Assembly: GCA_900553255.1 (NCBI GenBank)
Contig: USCI01000060.1
Location: 1-15,006 of the forward strand
Direction of reading: 5' to 3'
Source of the DNA: an uncultured Oscillospiraceae bacterium
GTDB taxonomy: Bacteria > Bacillota > Clostridia > Oscillospirales > Acutalibacteraceae
DNA length: 15,006 bases
The translations under genes and the position numbers were made by a program. The notes beneath the pieces are model-generated. The model saw nothing but the letters and a program-made list of their open reading frames with translations, was not told the origin of the DNA and did no database searches. Numbering within the stretch: position 1 is the first letter of the stretch; each line of letters opens with the position of its first letter. Shown here in pieces: positions 1 through 6,565 of this stretch.

Positions 1-2
1 TC

Positions 3-45
3 CCTCTATGTTGACAGTTACTTTTTTCTCTGTCTCTCATAGAGG
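3..45. repeat. Two-tier inverted repeat at the left edge
   Basis: An 8-bp outer arm CCTCTATG (3-10) matches CATAGAGG (38-45), and a nested 5-bp arm GACAG (13-17) matches CTGTC (30-34), around a T-rich loop. It lies downstream of the minus-strand patatin gene. No T-run follows either end in the way expected of an intrinsic terminator, so it may be an operator, an RNA hairpin of a neighbouring transcript, or chance. Confidence 0.3.
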
Positions 46-87
46 AAGCATATCATTCCGAAGGCCGCCCCGCTTTTTCGGACACCG

Positions 88-945
88 TCAGTTTTCGCTG
101 CTCCGCGACAAAAAAGCGCGGATCTCCCCCATACGCTTTTCGGTGTCGGCATAGCCGGTTTTATACGCGCGCTTGAGGTTTTCCATCTTCTTTTCAAACC
201 GGCTGAGCCCCAGCGGTTCAGCCGGCGCGATCACCAGCGCGGTGCCGTCCGCTTCAAGGGTGCGCAGGAAGGCGAGCGTTTCGTTGTAGATTTCGTGCCG
301 GCGGTCGAGCGCCTCGATCATGGCGGGATAGTCCTTGTACTTCCGCCGGTATATGGCGCGGCCCTGCTCCGGCTTTTTAACAAAGCCGCGCTCACGGGTG
401 AGCACCACCAGCACCTTATCGCAGCCGTCGGCAAGCGCTTTGCGCACGGGGATCGGATCGGAGGTTCCCCCGTCCAGATAGTCCCGCCCCTTGTACCGCA
501 CCATCGGCGAGAAGCACGGGATTGCGGACGACGCCCGCAGCACCGTGCTGTGCCCCTGCATATCCTCCCGGCCGAAATAGGCCGGCTTGCCGGTGAGCAC
601 ATCGGTCACACCGGCGATAAATTCACACGGCGAGGCCAGAAACGCCGTATAGTCGAACGGGTCCAGCTTGTGCGGGATCTCATCGAAGATGAAATCCATC
701 CCGAACATCGAACCGGTATGCAGCAGGTTATGAAGGCCCACATAGCGCTTGTCGGTCACATATTCGGTGTTGATCCGCAGGTTGCGGCCGCGCTGGCCGG
801 ATACATAGGATACACCGTTGCAGGCGCCGGCCGACACGCCGATGACATAATCCGCCTGGATCTGCTGATCCATCAGGCAGTCGAGCACGCCGCCGGTATA
901 CAGGCCGCGCATGCCGCCGCCCTCGAGCACCAATCCGGTTTTCAT
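88..945 (-). CDS. Patatin-like phospholipase family protein
   Basis: A predicted serine lipid acyl hydrolase of the bacterial patatin family (YjjU/RssA-like), 285 residues, which is usual for small bacterial patatins. The oxyanion-hole motif EGGGMRG is at residues 8-14, the nucleophile elbow GVSAG at 36-40 (Ser38), and the DGG motif with the catalytic-dyad Asp158 in YLDGG at 156-160. The catalytic set is therefore complete. No signal peptide is visible, so the protein is probably cytoplasmic; the natural substrate is unknown. The ATG follows an AAGGAA-type ribosome binding site at about 5 bases. It lies downstream of tetR on the same strand with a gap of about 170 bases that contains small GC-rich hairpins but no clear terminator, so co-transcription with tetR is possible. 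Confidence 0.9.
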   Translation of the reverse strand: MKTGLVLEGGGMRGLYTGGVLDCLMDQQIQADYVIGVSAGACNGVSYVSGQRGRNLRINTEYVTDKRYVGLHNLLHTGSMFGMDFIFDEIPHKLDPFDYTAFLASPCEFIAGVTDVLTGKPAYFGREDMQGHSTVLRASSAIPCFSPMVRYKGRDYLDGGTSDPIPVRKALADGCDKVLVVLTRERGFVKKPEQGRAIYRRKYKDYPAMIEALDRRHEIYNETLAFLRTLEADGTALVIAPAEPLGLSRFEKKMENLKRAYKTGYADTEKRMGEIRAFLSRSSEN

Positions 946-978
946 AAAGGTTCCTTGCCTTTCGTTGGTGATTCGCTT

Positions 979-999
979 CCCCGGCCTGTCCTGCCGGGG
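979..999. other. GC-rich hairpin between tetR and the patatin gene
   Basis: CCCCGGC (979-985) and GCCGGGG (993-999) form a perfect 7-bp stem with a 7-base loop. It has no T-tract in either direction. A weaker GGCGC/GCGCC stem lies at 1079-1093, close to the tetR stop codon. These could slow or process a tetR-patatin transcript, but neither is a textbook terminator. Confidence 0.3.
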
Positions 1000-1114
1000 A
1001 GGAGCCGGCGGACGAGCCGGTTCCCGTGCCGCTGGAACGCCTGTGCCGGTTTCCTCCGCCGCTTACATTAAACCCTTCGGCGCCGTTAGCGCCTGATTCC
1101 GTGTCTGCCTGAGG

Positions 1115-1681
1115 CTATTTTGACCGCCGCTGATCCGCCCGGAGGAAGCCCACGCCGTGCAGCATAAGCTCCTCCGCCATGCGGGCGATCTCCTCCGCCG
1201 GCACCGCCATACCGTCCGCCAGCCACTTCTGCAGCAGGCCGATACAGCCGGAGCTGACAAAGGCGTAAAAATATTCCACCTTCGACGGGGATACCCCCTC
1301 AAAATAGCGGGTATAGCTCTCCATGCATTTTTCCCGCCCCATATTCAGCAGCCGCATCGCAAATGCCTTGTCGCCGTAATTCCCGAGGGTGACCACACAC
1401 AAATCCGAGTTGTCGGCCAGGCATTGGAAAATACCGGCGGTCACCTGGATCGGTGTGAGCTGGCTGTCGTCCAGGCTCAGCAGCGGCTCGAGCGCTTTGG
1501 CAAAATCGGTCTGCATCTCCTGCTCGATCTGGTCGCGCAGGTCGTAAATATCGGTATAGTGGGCATAAAAGGTGCCGCAGTTGATTTCCGCCAGTTCACA
1601 CAGCTCCTTAACCGATATGCTTTGGATCGGCTTTTGCCGCAGCAGGGTGGTAAACGCCCGCCGGATCAGCATGCGGGTCAC
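1115..1681 (-). CDS. TetR/AcrR family transcriptional regulator
   Basis: A DNA-binding repressor-type protein. The N-terminal helix-turn-helix includes ISVKELCELAEINCGTFYAHY, typical of the TetR subgroup usually reading INRGTFYxHY; here Cys replaces the usual Arg. The C-terminal half resembles the TetR_C domain of short clostridial regulators (GCIGLLQKWL region). The coordinates given use GTG at 1681, the first standard start codon, but nothing like a ribosome binding site precedes it. The reading frame stays open upstream to a TGA at 1732-1730 and encodes TKKFTNDHRAR, a normal TetR N-terminus. A strong ribosome binding site lies just ahead of an ACG codon at 1714-1712, so the real protein may be 199 residues starting there. 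It is divergent from the epimerase gene, which is the likely regulatory target along with itself. Confidence 0.88.
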   Translation of the reverse strand: MTRMLIRRAFTTLLRQKPIQSISVKELCELAEINCGTFYAHYTDIYDLRDQIEQEMQTDFAKALEPLLSLDDSQLTPIQVTAGIFQCLADNSDLCVVTLGNYGDKAFAMRLLNMGREKCMESYTRYFEGVSPSKVEYFYAFVSSGCIGLLQKWLADGMAVPAEEIARMAEELMLHGVGFLRADQRRSK

Positions 1682-1730
1682 CCGCGCCCGGTGGTCATTT
1701 GTAAATTTTTTCGTAACAGCCCCTCCTTTT
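1682..1730 (-). promoter_or_regulatory. Strong RBS facing an ACG codon; likely true tetR start
   Basis: On the minus strand, AAAAGGAGGGG (1730-1720) is followed after a short spacer by ACG at 1714-1712, in frame with tetR. The codons from 1714 to 1682 encode TKKFTNDHRAR, which fits the conserved N-terminus of this TetR group (typically MKKFTNDHR...). No ATG, GTG or TTG occurs in this frame between the TGA at 1732-1730 and the GTG at 1681. Either ACG is used as a start, or an ancestral ATG has mutated. Confidence 0.6.
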
Positions 1731-1735
1731 CAACA

Positions 1736-1760
1736 CCGACTGTCGGATTTGTTGACAAAT
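1736..1760. promoter_or_regulatory. Candidate operator palindromes in the tetR leader
   Basis: Two adjacent inverted repeats, CCGAC-T-GTCGG (1736-1746) and ATTTGT-TG-ACAAAT (1747-1760), lie between the tetR promoter and its ribosome binding site. TetR proteins commonly bind 14-20 bp palindromes next to their own genes, so autoregulation here is plausible. Binding is inferred. Confidence 0.45.
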
Positions 1761-1785
1761 CGCCTGAAAATTCACAATTTGCCGG

Positions 1786-1815
1786 TTGATTGCCGGCTAC
1801 GCTGGTTATTATAAT
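1786..1815 (+). promoter_or_regulatory. Promoter for the epimerase gene
   Basis: A -35 box TTGATT (1786-1791), an 18-bp spacer and a perfect -10 box TATAAT (1810-1815) read towards the epimerase. The predicted transcript start near 1822 gives a leader of about 170 nt. A GCCGG/CCGGC inverted repeat (1781-1785 and 1793-1797) straddles the -35 box and could be an operator. The -10 box overlaps that of the opposing tetR promoter. Confidence 0.6.
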
Positions 1816-1836
1816 ACAGACAGAGGGGAAAATCAA
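1808..1836 (-). promoter_or_regulatory. Promoter for tetR
   Basis: On the minus strand TTGATT (1836-1831), a 17-bp spacer and TATAAT (1813-1808) point towards tetR, giving a leader of roughly 85 nt that contains the two palindromes. The -10 box shares the 8-bp palindrome ATTATAAT (1808-1815) with the plus-strand promoter, so the two promoters physically overlap. Confidence 0.6.
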
Positions 1837-1990
1837 CAGCGTGTCGTTTTATTGAGAAACCTGTCCAAAAAACGATGCGATTCATAATCGGCGGATGTTG
1901 TGCCTTCCGCGCCTTCATGGGCTTCCCGCCAGGAAGCGCCGGTACGGGAGGCCGGTGCGGTGTCCGGCTGTCCGGAAAGGAGACTTTGGT

Positions 1991-2986
1991 ATGAAAAATC
2001 TGTATATCGTGACCGGGGCAAACGGCCATCTTGGCGGTACTTTGGTGCGTATGCTGCAGCGCAGGGGTACCGAAGTGCGCGGGCTGCTGCTGCCGCAGGA
2101 GCAGGCGTCCGACCGCGGCTGTGTGACCTATTATCACGGCGACGTGCGGGACAAGGAGTCTCTGCGCCCGCTGTTTGAGGGCACCGGGGATGCACGCGTG
2201 ACGGTGATCCACACCGCCGGCATCATCGACATCTCGGAGCATGTCTCCCCGCGGCTTTACGATGTCAATGTGGGCGGCACGCGCAACGTGGTGGAGCTTT
2301 GTGAGGAATACCATGTGCACCGGCTGGTGTACGTCAGCTCGGTGCACGCAATTCCGGAAAAGGACAAAAACCGTGTGCTGCATGAGGTGCGCCATTTTTC
2401 CCCGAACGAGGTGGTGGGCGGCTATGCCAAGACCAAGGCGGAGGCCACCCAGATTGTGCTCGATGCGGCGGATCACGGGCTGGATGCGGTGGTGGTGCAT
2501 CCGTCCGGTATCCTTGGTCCCTATGACCGTTCCGGCAACCATCTGGTGCAGATGGTGACCGATTATATTCACGGCAAGCTGCCCGCCTGCGTCAACGGCG
2601 GTTACGATTTCGTGGATGTGCGGGATGTGGCCGCCGGCTGCCTGGCCGCAGCGGAGCGCGGACGCCGCGGGGAATGCTATATCCTGTCCAACCGCCACTA
2701 CGACATCAAGGAGGTGCTGCGCATGGTCAAGCAGGTTGCCGGCGGCCGGCGGCTGCCGGTGCTGCCGATGTGGATGGCCAAGGCGGCCGCACCGCTGATG
2801 TCCTGGCAGGCCAAGCGGCATAAGCAGCGCCCGCTGTATACGAAGTATTCGCTGTATACCCTCACAAGCAACGACAAGTTTTCCCACGATAAGGCCACCA
2901 GCGAGCTCGGCTATAAGCCGCGTGACCTGTTCCAGACCATCCGGGACACGGTGATGTGGATGCGCCGCCGCCCGGCTAAGGCGTAA
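1991..2986 (+). CDS. NAD-dependent epimerase/dehydratase (SDR family)
   Basis: An extended short-chain dehydrogenase/reductase of 331 residues. The N-terminal Rossmann motif TGANGHLG (residues 8-15) binds NAD(P). The SSVHA segment supplies the catalytic Ser region and Y145-x3-K149 (YAKTK) is the active-site pair. A Gly-Pro-rich segment (HPSGILGPYDRSGN) matches the substrate-side loop of the 3-beta-hydroxysteroid dehydrogenase/epimerase-like group. The substrate cannot be named. The ATG at 1991 is chosen because AAAGGAG (1976-1982) sits 8 bases upstream and the Rossmann fold begins at once; the open frame upstream of it is not typical protein. It is transcribed divergently from tetR and is probably controlled by it. 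Confidence 0.9.
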   Translation: MKNLYIVTGANGHLGGTLVRMLQRRGTEVRGLLLPQEQASDRGCVTYYHGDVRDKESLRPLFEGTGDARVTVIHTAGIIDISEHVSPRLYDVNVGGTRNVVELCEEYHVHRLVYVSSVHAIPEKDKNRVLHEVRHFSPNEVVGGYAKTKAEATQIVLDAADHGLDAVVVHPSGILGPYDRSGNHLVQMVTDYIHGKLPACVNGGYDFVDVRDVAAGCLAAAERGRRGECYILSNRHYDIKEVLRMVKQVAGGRRLPVLPMWMAKAAAPLMSWQAKRHKQRPLYTKYSLYTLTSNDKFSHDKATSELGYKPRDLFQTIRDTVMWMRRRPAKA

Positions 2987-3062
2987 CAAAGCAAAACGAC
3001 TTTTTTGCAATAAGTGCGCATTCGGCCGGATGAGGCCATTCGGTGCCAGGGGAAAATAAATG
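2987..3062 (+). other. Intergenic gap after the epimerase
   Basis: This short gap holds a weak AT-rich hairpin (GCAAAA...TTTTTTGC near 2992-3011) that might terminate the epimerase transcript. No gene is visible. Confidence 0.25.
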
Positions 3063-3092
3063 TTGTACAACGCGCCCCGAATAGGGTATAAT
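3063..3092 (+). promoter_or_regulatory. Promoter for the phosphoribosyltransferase homologue
   Basis: TTGTAC (3063-3068), an 18-bp spacer and perfect TATAAT (3087-3092). The transcript would start near 3099, giving a short leader of about 28 nt to the GTG start at 3127. Confidence 0.65.
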
Positions 3093-3126
3093 AAAAATAT
3101 CCAAATTGACAAGGGGGTTCTCTGCT

Positions 3127-3765
3127 GTGGAAGCGCATACCATTAAAGTGTATTCTCAGAAAAGTGAGGTTCCGCTGAAAATTATCCATGGCCATTTTGT
3201 CACCAGCCATTCCCATGTCAACTACTACATCGATATGACCACGCTGAAGGCCCGGCAGAACGAGGCCGAGGAAATGGCCCGCAGCCTGGCGCGGCAGTAT
3301 CTGACCTCAGTTCCGGTGGATACCATCATCTGCTTTGACGGCACCCAGGTGATCGGGGCGTTCCTCGCGGAGCAGCTCAGCCGGGCGGGCAATCTGTCCT
3401 ATAACGCCCATAAGACCATCTATGTGGTGACGCCGGAGATCCATTCCACCGGGCAGATGGTGTTCCGCGACAACATCCAGCCGATGATCCGCGGCAAACA
3501 TGTGCTGATCCTGATGGCATCGGTGACCACCGGTATCACGGTGCGTAAAAGCATGGAGTGCGTGCAGTATTACGGCGGGATGGTCAGCGGCGTTTCGGCG
3601 ATATTCAGCGCTGCCGATGAGGTCGAGGGGATGCCGGTCAACCACGTTTTCGGCCGCGCCGACCTGCCGGATTACGAGACGTATGCCCCGCACGACTGCC
3701 CGTTCTGCCGGGACGGACAGCGGATCGACGCGCTGGTCAACAGCTACGGCTATTCCCGTCTGTAA
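3127..3765 (+). CDS. PyrE-like phosphoribosyltransferase homologue, degenerate PRPP loop
   Basis: A 212-residue type I phosphoribosyltransferase-fold protein resembling orotate phosphoribosyltransferase. Family members normally carry a PRPP-binding loop of the form hhhhDDhhTTG. Here it reads HVLILMASVTTG (residues 125-136): the TTG end is kept but both acidic residues are replaced by Met130-Ala131. The N-terminal part contains VTSHSHVNYYIDMTTLK, and the C-terminus carries CPFC (Cys191/Cys194) followed by RDGQRIDALVNSYGYSRL, an unusual tail for PyrE. It may be a ligand-binding or regulatory relative instead of a canonical enzyme. The GTG at 3127 is chosen because AAGGGGG (3111-3117) sits 9 bases upstream; the TTG at 3106 would place that site inside the gene. 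It has its own promoter and no pyrimidine genes nearby. Confidence 0.8.
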   Translation: MEAHTIKVYSQKSEVPLKIIHGHFVTSHSHVNYYIDMTTLKARQNEAEEMARSLARQYLTSVPVDTIICFDGTQVIGAFLAEQLSRAGNLSYNAHKTIYVVTPEIHSTGQMVFRDNIQPMIRGKHVLILMASVTTGITVRKSMECVQYYGGMVSGVSAIFSAADEVEGMPVNHVFGRADLPDYETYAPHDCPFCRDGQRIDALVNSYGYSRL

Positions 3766-3916
3766 GGGGGAGATGTGTTGCCCTGCGCCCGGGCAGGGCG
3801 GAAACCAACCTGTGGCGGTATACCGGCCGATGCCTTACCGGGGGGGAGCCTTCCTGCTGTGCGCCGTTACGGGGAAAAGTGCAAAAAATACGCCAGTCAG
3901 TCCCGAAAATAGTGGA
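3766..3916 (+). other. Intergenic region with hairpin and palindrome
   Basis: About 150 bases with no convincing gene. GCCCTG (3780-3785) pairs with CAGGGC (3794-3799), a possible 3' hairpin of the preceding transcript without a T-tract. A perfect 10-bp palindrome CGGTATACCG lies at 3816-3825. I do not recognise a riboswitch or a known RNA. Confidence 0.3.
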
Positions 3917-3944
3917 TTGTATTCCCCGGCACAGATGCTATAAT
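3917..3944 (+). promoter_or_regulatory. Extended -10 promoter for the TIM-barrel isomerase
   Basis: TTGTAT (3917-3922), a 16-bp spacer and an extended -10 TGcTATAAT (3936-3944). Transcription would start near 3951, about 45 nt ahead of the coding start. Confidence 0.65.
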
Positions 3945-3995
3945 TAAAGACAGAAAGGCACATTTTTCCACCTTGCCGAAAGGAGAAGAGGGTCT

Positions 3996-4823
3996 ATGAA
4001 AAAATTCCCGATTGCCCTGCAGCTGTATTCGGTGCGCGGGGATATGGAGGCGGATTTCACCGGCACGCTGAAAAAGGTGAAGGCGCTGGGATACGACGGC
4101 GTGGAGTTTGCGGGGCTGTTCGGCCGCAGCGCGCAGGAGGTGCGGGCGCAGCTCGACGAGATCGGCCTGCGGGGGATCTCCGCCCACGTGCCGTATGCGG
4201 AGATGATGACCGATCCCGAAAAGGTGCTCGGCGATTATGCGGCCATCGGCTGCGCTTACATCGCCATCCCGTATGCCGAGGAAGCCTATCGTCCGGGCGG
4301 CGAAAAATTTGAAGAGATGGTCGAGAACGCGAAAATGCTCGGCCGCATCGCTAAGGAAAAGGGCATGGTTCTGCTGTACCACAACCACGATTTCGAGTTT
4401 CAGAAAATCGACGGCGAATACGGGCTGGACATCCTGTACAAGCGTGTGCCGGCCGACCTGCTGCAGACCGAGCTGGACACCTGCTGGGTAAACGTTGGCG
4501 GTGAGGAGCCGGCCGCCTACATCGAAAAATACGCCGGCCGCGCGCCGGTGGTGCATCTGAAGGATTTCGTGATGCCGGGCAAGAAGCCCGCGAAGCTGTA
4601 TGCGCTCATCGGGATCGACGACGAGCAGCAGGCGGAGGAAGGCGGCGCGTTTGAAATGCGGCCAGTCGGCTACGGTGCGCAGGATTTCCCGGCGATCCTG
4701 GCGGCGGCGGAAAAGGCCGGCACCGAATGGGTGGTTGTGGAACAGGACGAACCGACTAAGGGGCTGACCCCGATGGAATGCGCGGAAAAGAGCATCGGAT
4801 ATTTGAAAAGCATCGGCCTGTAA
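3996..4823 (+). CDS. Sugar phosphate isomerase/epimerase (AP endonuclease 2-like TIM barrel)
   Basis: A 275-residue member of the xylose-isomerase-like TIM-barrel superfamily, the usual length. It opens with IALQLYSVR, the first barrel strand of this family. Likely metal and catalytic residues are His129/His131 in LYHNHDFEF, Glu159 and Asp161 in ELDTCW, His187 in VHLKD and Glu249 in VVVEQDEP. Members interconvert sugars or inositol derivatives in the cytoplasm; the substrate cannot be assigned because no sugar transporter or kinase is adjacent. The ATG at 3996 follows GAAAGGAG (3978-3985) at 10 bases. It is monocistronic, from an extended -10 promoter to a strong terminator. Confidence 0.88.
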   Translation: MKKFPIALQLYSVRGDMEADFTGTLKKVKALGYDGVEFAGLFGRSAQEVRAQLDEIGLRGISAHVPYAEMMTDPEKVLGDYAAIGCAYIAIPYAEEAYRPGGEKFEEMVENAKMLGRIAKEKGMVLLYHNHDFEFQKIDGEYGLDILYKRVPADLLQTELDTCWVNVGGEEPAAYIEKYAGRAPVVHLKDFVMPGKKPAKLYALIGIDDEQQAEEGGAFEMRPVGYGAQDFPAILAAAEKAGTEWVVVEQDEPTKGLTPMECAEKSIGYLKSIGL

Positions 4824-4842
4824 AAAATCAAGACACGGGCAA

Positions 4843-4881
4843 CCGGAGGTACACTGTTTTGGGCGTACCTCCGGTTTTTTT
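4843..4881 (+). terminator. Intrinsic terminator after the TIM-barrel isomerase
   Basis: A perfect 10-bp stem CCGGAGGTAC (4843-4852) and GTACCTCCGG (4865-4874), loop of 12 bases, followed by seven T (4875-4881). It lies 20 bases after the stop codon. Confidence 0.92.
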
Positions 4882-4970
4882 GCGCCAATTTGGGCATACG
4901 AAGGAAGTAGGGTTTACCGGCGTGTTTTCAGCCGTTCTTCCGGCATTTCATCGGGTTCCGCATAAATGGC

Positions 4971-4999
4971 TGCAAATGCGGAAAAAATAGGGCACATAA
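4971..4999 (+). promoter_or_regulatory. Possible forespore sigma-G-type promoter for spoVAC
   Basis: TGCAAA (4971-4976), 17 bp, then CATAAC (4994-4999) loosely resembles the sigma-G pattern (about TGnATA and CATnnTA). spoVA operons are sigma-G controlled in Bacillus and clostridia. The match is imperfect and no good sigma-A promoter is seen here. Confidence 0.25.
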
Positions 5000-5025
5000 C
5001 TGCACAGGAAAGAGGGGCGTTTTTC

Positions 5026-5469
5026 ATGGATGTCACGGGCAGGGAATACCAGCAGATGAGCAAGCAGGCCGCACCGAAATCGCCGGTCGTGGTCAACTGC
5101 GTCAAGGCGTTTCTGATCGGCGGCCTGATCTGCACGCTTGCGGAACTGATTGCGCAGCTGGGGATGTCGGCAGGACTGGAGGAAAAGCTGGCGCGGCTGA
5201 CCGCGTCGATTGCGCTGATCTTCCTGAGCGTGGTGCTCACCGGCTTCAACGTCTACGACGATATCGCCAAGCACGCCGGCGCCGGCACCCTTGTGCCGAT
5301 TACCGGCTTTGCCAACGCGATCGTGTCGCCGGCCATCGAGTTCAAGGCGGAAGGGCTCGTTCTGGGGCTGGGGGCAAAGATGTTCACCATCGCCGGCCCG
5401 GTACTGGTCTACGGCATCACCGCGTCGGTGGTGTACGGCGTGATCCTGTTTATTGTCGGCATGTTTTAG
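5026..5469 (+). CDS. spoVAC: Stage V sporulation protein AC
   Basis: A 147-residue integral membrane protein of the SpoVA family. In Bacillus, SpoVA proteins form the forespore inner-membrane channel that takes up dipicolinic acid (DPA) during sporulation and releases it in germination; SpoVAC itself behaves as a mechanosensitive channel. Hydrophobic segments are visible at about residues 22-47, 53-80, 86-102 and 112-147, with the typical GFNVYDDIAKHAGAGTLVP signature between segments. The ATG at 5026 is chosen over the in-frame ATG at 4966 because AGGAAAGAGGGG (5006-5017) precedes it at normal spacing and the family begins near here. The spoVAD start follows 14 bases after the stop. Confidence 0.95.
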   Translation: MDVTGREYQQMSKQAAPKSPVVVNCVKAFLIGGLICTLAELIAQLGMSAGLEEKLARLTASIALIFLSVVLTGFNVYDDIAKHAGAGTLVPITGFANAIVSPAIEFKAEGLVLGLGAKMFTIAGPVLVYGITASVVYGVILFIVGMF

Positions 5470-5483
5470 GGAGGGGGATACCG

Positions 5484-6494
5484 ATGCCGGAACGCAAGGG
5501 ACAGTTTACCGTTACCCTGTCGAGCCGTCCCACCATCCTGGGATACGCAGCTGTGGCGGGGAAAAAGGAGGGGGAAGGCCCCCTCGGCCGCTATTTCGAC
5601 TATATCTTTGAGGACACCACGCTGGGGGAAAAGACCTGGGAAAAAGCGGAAAGTGCGCTGCAGCGGGAAGCGTTTACCCGCGCACTGGACAAGGCCGGCC
5701 TGTCGCCGTCCCAGGTGAATTACCTGTTTGCCGGCGACCTGCTCAACCAGAGCATCGCGTCCACCTTCGGGCTGCGGGAATACAATGTACCGCTGTTCGG
5801 CCAGTTCGGCGCCTGCTCGACCATGGCACAGACGCTGGCGATGTCCTCCATTTTTGTGGACAGCGGCGCGGCGGACCTGTGCTGCGCGGTCACCTCCTCC
5901 CACTTCTGCACCGCGGAACGCCAGTTCCGCTTCCCGCTCGAATACGGCGGGCAGCGTACTCCGACATCGCAGTGGACCGCCACCGCGTCCGGCGCAGCGG
6001 TTGTCGGGATGGGCGGCGGTAAGGTGCATGTCGAGGCGGTATGCGGCGGGCGCATCACCGATCTCGGGGTCAACGATGCCAACAACATGGGGGCTGCGAT
6101 GGCGCCTGCAGCGGCGGATACCATTTATAATTTCCTGACCGACACCAATACCAAGCCGGAGGATTACGACCTGATCCTGACCGGCGACCTGTCCGCCGTC
6201 GGAAGCGAGCTGCTGCAGGAGCTGCTGCAGCGCAAGGGGATTGACCTGGGCACCCGGCACGCGGACTGCGGGCTGATGATGTATGACCGCCACACCCAGG
6301 ATGTGCACGCCGGCGGCTCCGGCTGCGGCTGCTCGGCGGCGATCGTGTGCTCCTATCTGCTCAGCAAGATGGAGCGCGGCGAGCTGCACAATGTCCTGTT
6401 TATCGGCACCGGCGCGCTCATGTCCACCACCTCCTCCCAGCAGGGGGAGAGCATCCCCGGCATCGCTCATCTGGTGCAGCTGGTGTCGCGCTGA
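5484..6494 (+). CDS. spoVAD: Stage V sporulation protein AD
   Basis: A 336-residue, thiolase-fold soluble member of the SpoVA complex; in Bacillus SpoVAD binds DPA directly at the membrane surface. The sequence shows the full family architecture, from SSRPTILGYAAVAG through FGACSTMAQTLAMSS (Cys111 at the thiolase-like position) and FRFPLEYGGQRTPTSQWTATASGA to the C-terminal HAGGSGCGCSAA and GALMSTTS motifs. Length is normal. AGGGAGGGGG (5468-5477) overlaps the end of spoVAC, so the two are translated as a tight operon. No spoVAE follows: a terminator begins 6 bases after the stop. Confidence 0.96.
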   Translation: MPERKGQFTVTLSSRPTILGYAAVAGKKEGEGPLGRYFDYIFEDTTLGEKTWEKAESALQREAFTRALDKAGLSPSQVNYLFAGDLLNQSIASTFGLREYNVPLFGQFGACSTMAQTLAMSSIFVDSGAADLCCAVTSSHFCTAERQFRFPLEYGGQRTPTSQWTATASGAAVVGMGGGKVHVEAVCGGRITDLGVNDANNMGAAMAPAAADTIYNFLTDTNTKPEDYDLILTGDLSAVGSELLQELLQRKGIDLGTRHADCGLMMYDRHTQDVHAGGSGCGCSAAIVCSYLLSKMERGELHNVLFIGTGALMSTTSSQQGESIPGIAHLVQLVSR

Positions 6495-6500
6495 CACAGA

Positions 6501-6534
6501 ACGCCCTGCGGGCCGGCAGCCCGCAGGGCGTTTT
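6501..6534. terminator. Bidirectional terminator between spoVAD and the BofC-like gene
   Basis: A perfect 13-bp stem ACGCCCTGCGGGC (6501-6513) and GCCCGCAGGGCGT (6519-6531) with a 5-base loop, followed by TTTT on the plus strand. It serves spoVAD and probably the convergent gene. A second small stem CCTGC/GCAGG (6545-6558) lies just past the stop codon of the minus-strand gene. Confidence 0.85.
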
Positions 6535-6565
6535 GTGTATCGATCCTGCATCGGCAGGTGTGGGG

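Noticed and set aside
1895..1990. N-terminal extension of the epimerase
   Set aside because: The extension is Arg/Pro-rich, lacks a ribosome binding site, and the Rossmann motif starts immediately after the ATG at 1991, which has a strong one.
1772..3112. Long open frame on the minus strand over the epimerase
   Set aside because: Its protein is rich in His, Arg, Gln and Ala, lacks any recognisable domain, and lies antisense to a clear Rossmann-fold gene; GC-rich coding DNA often leaves such frames open.
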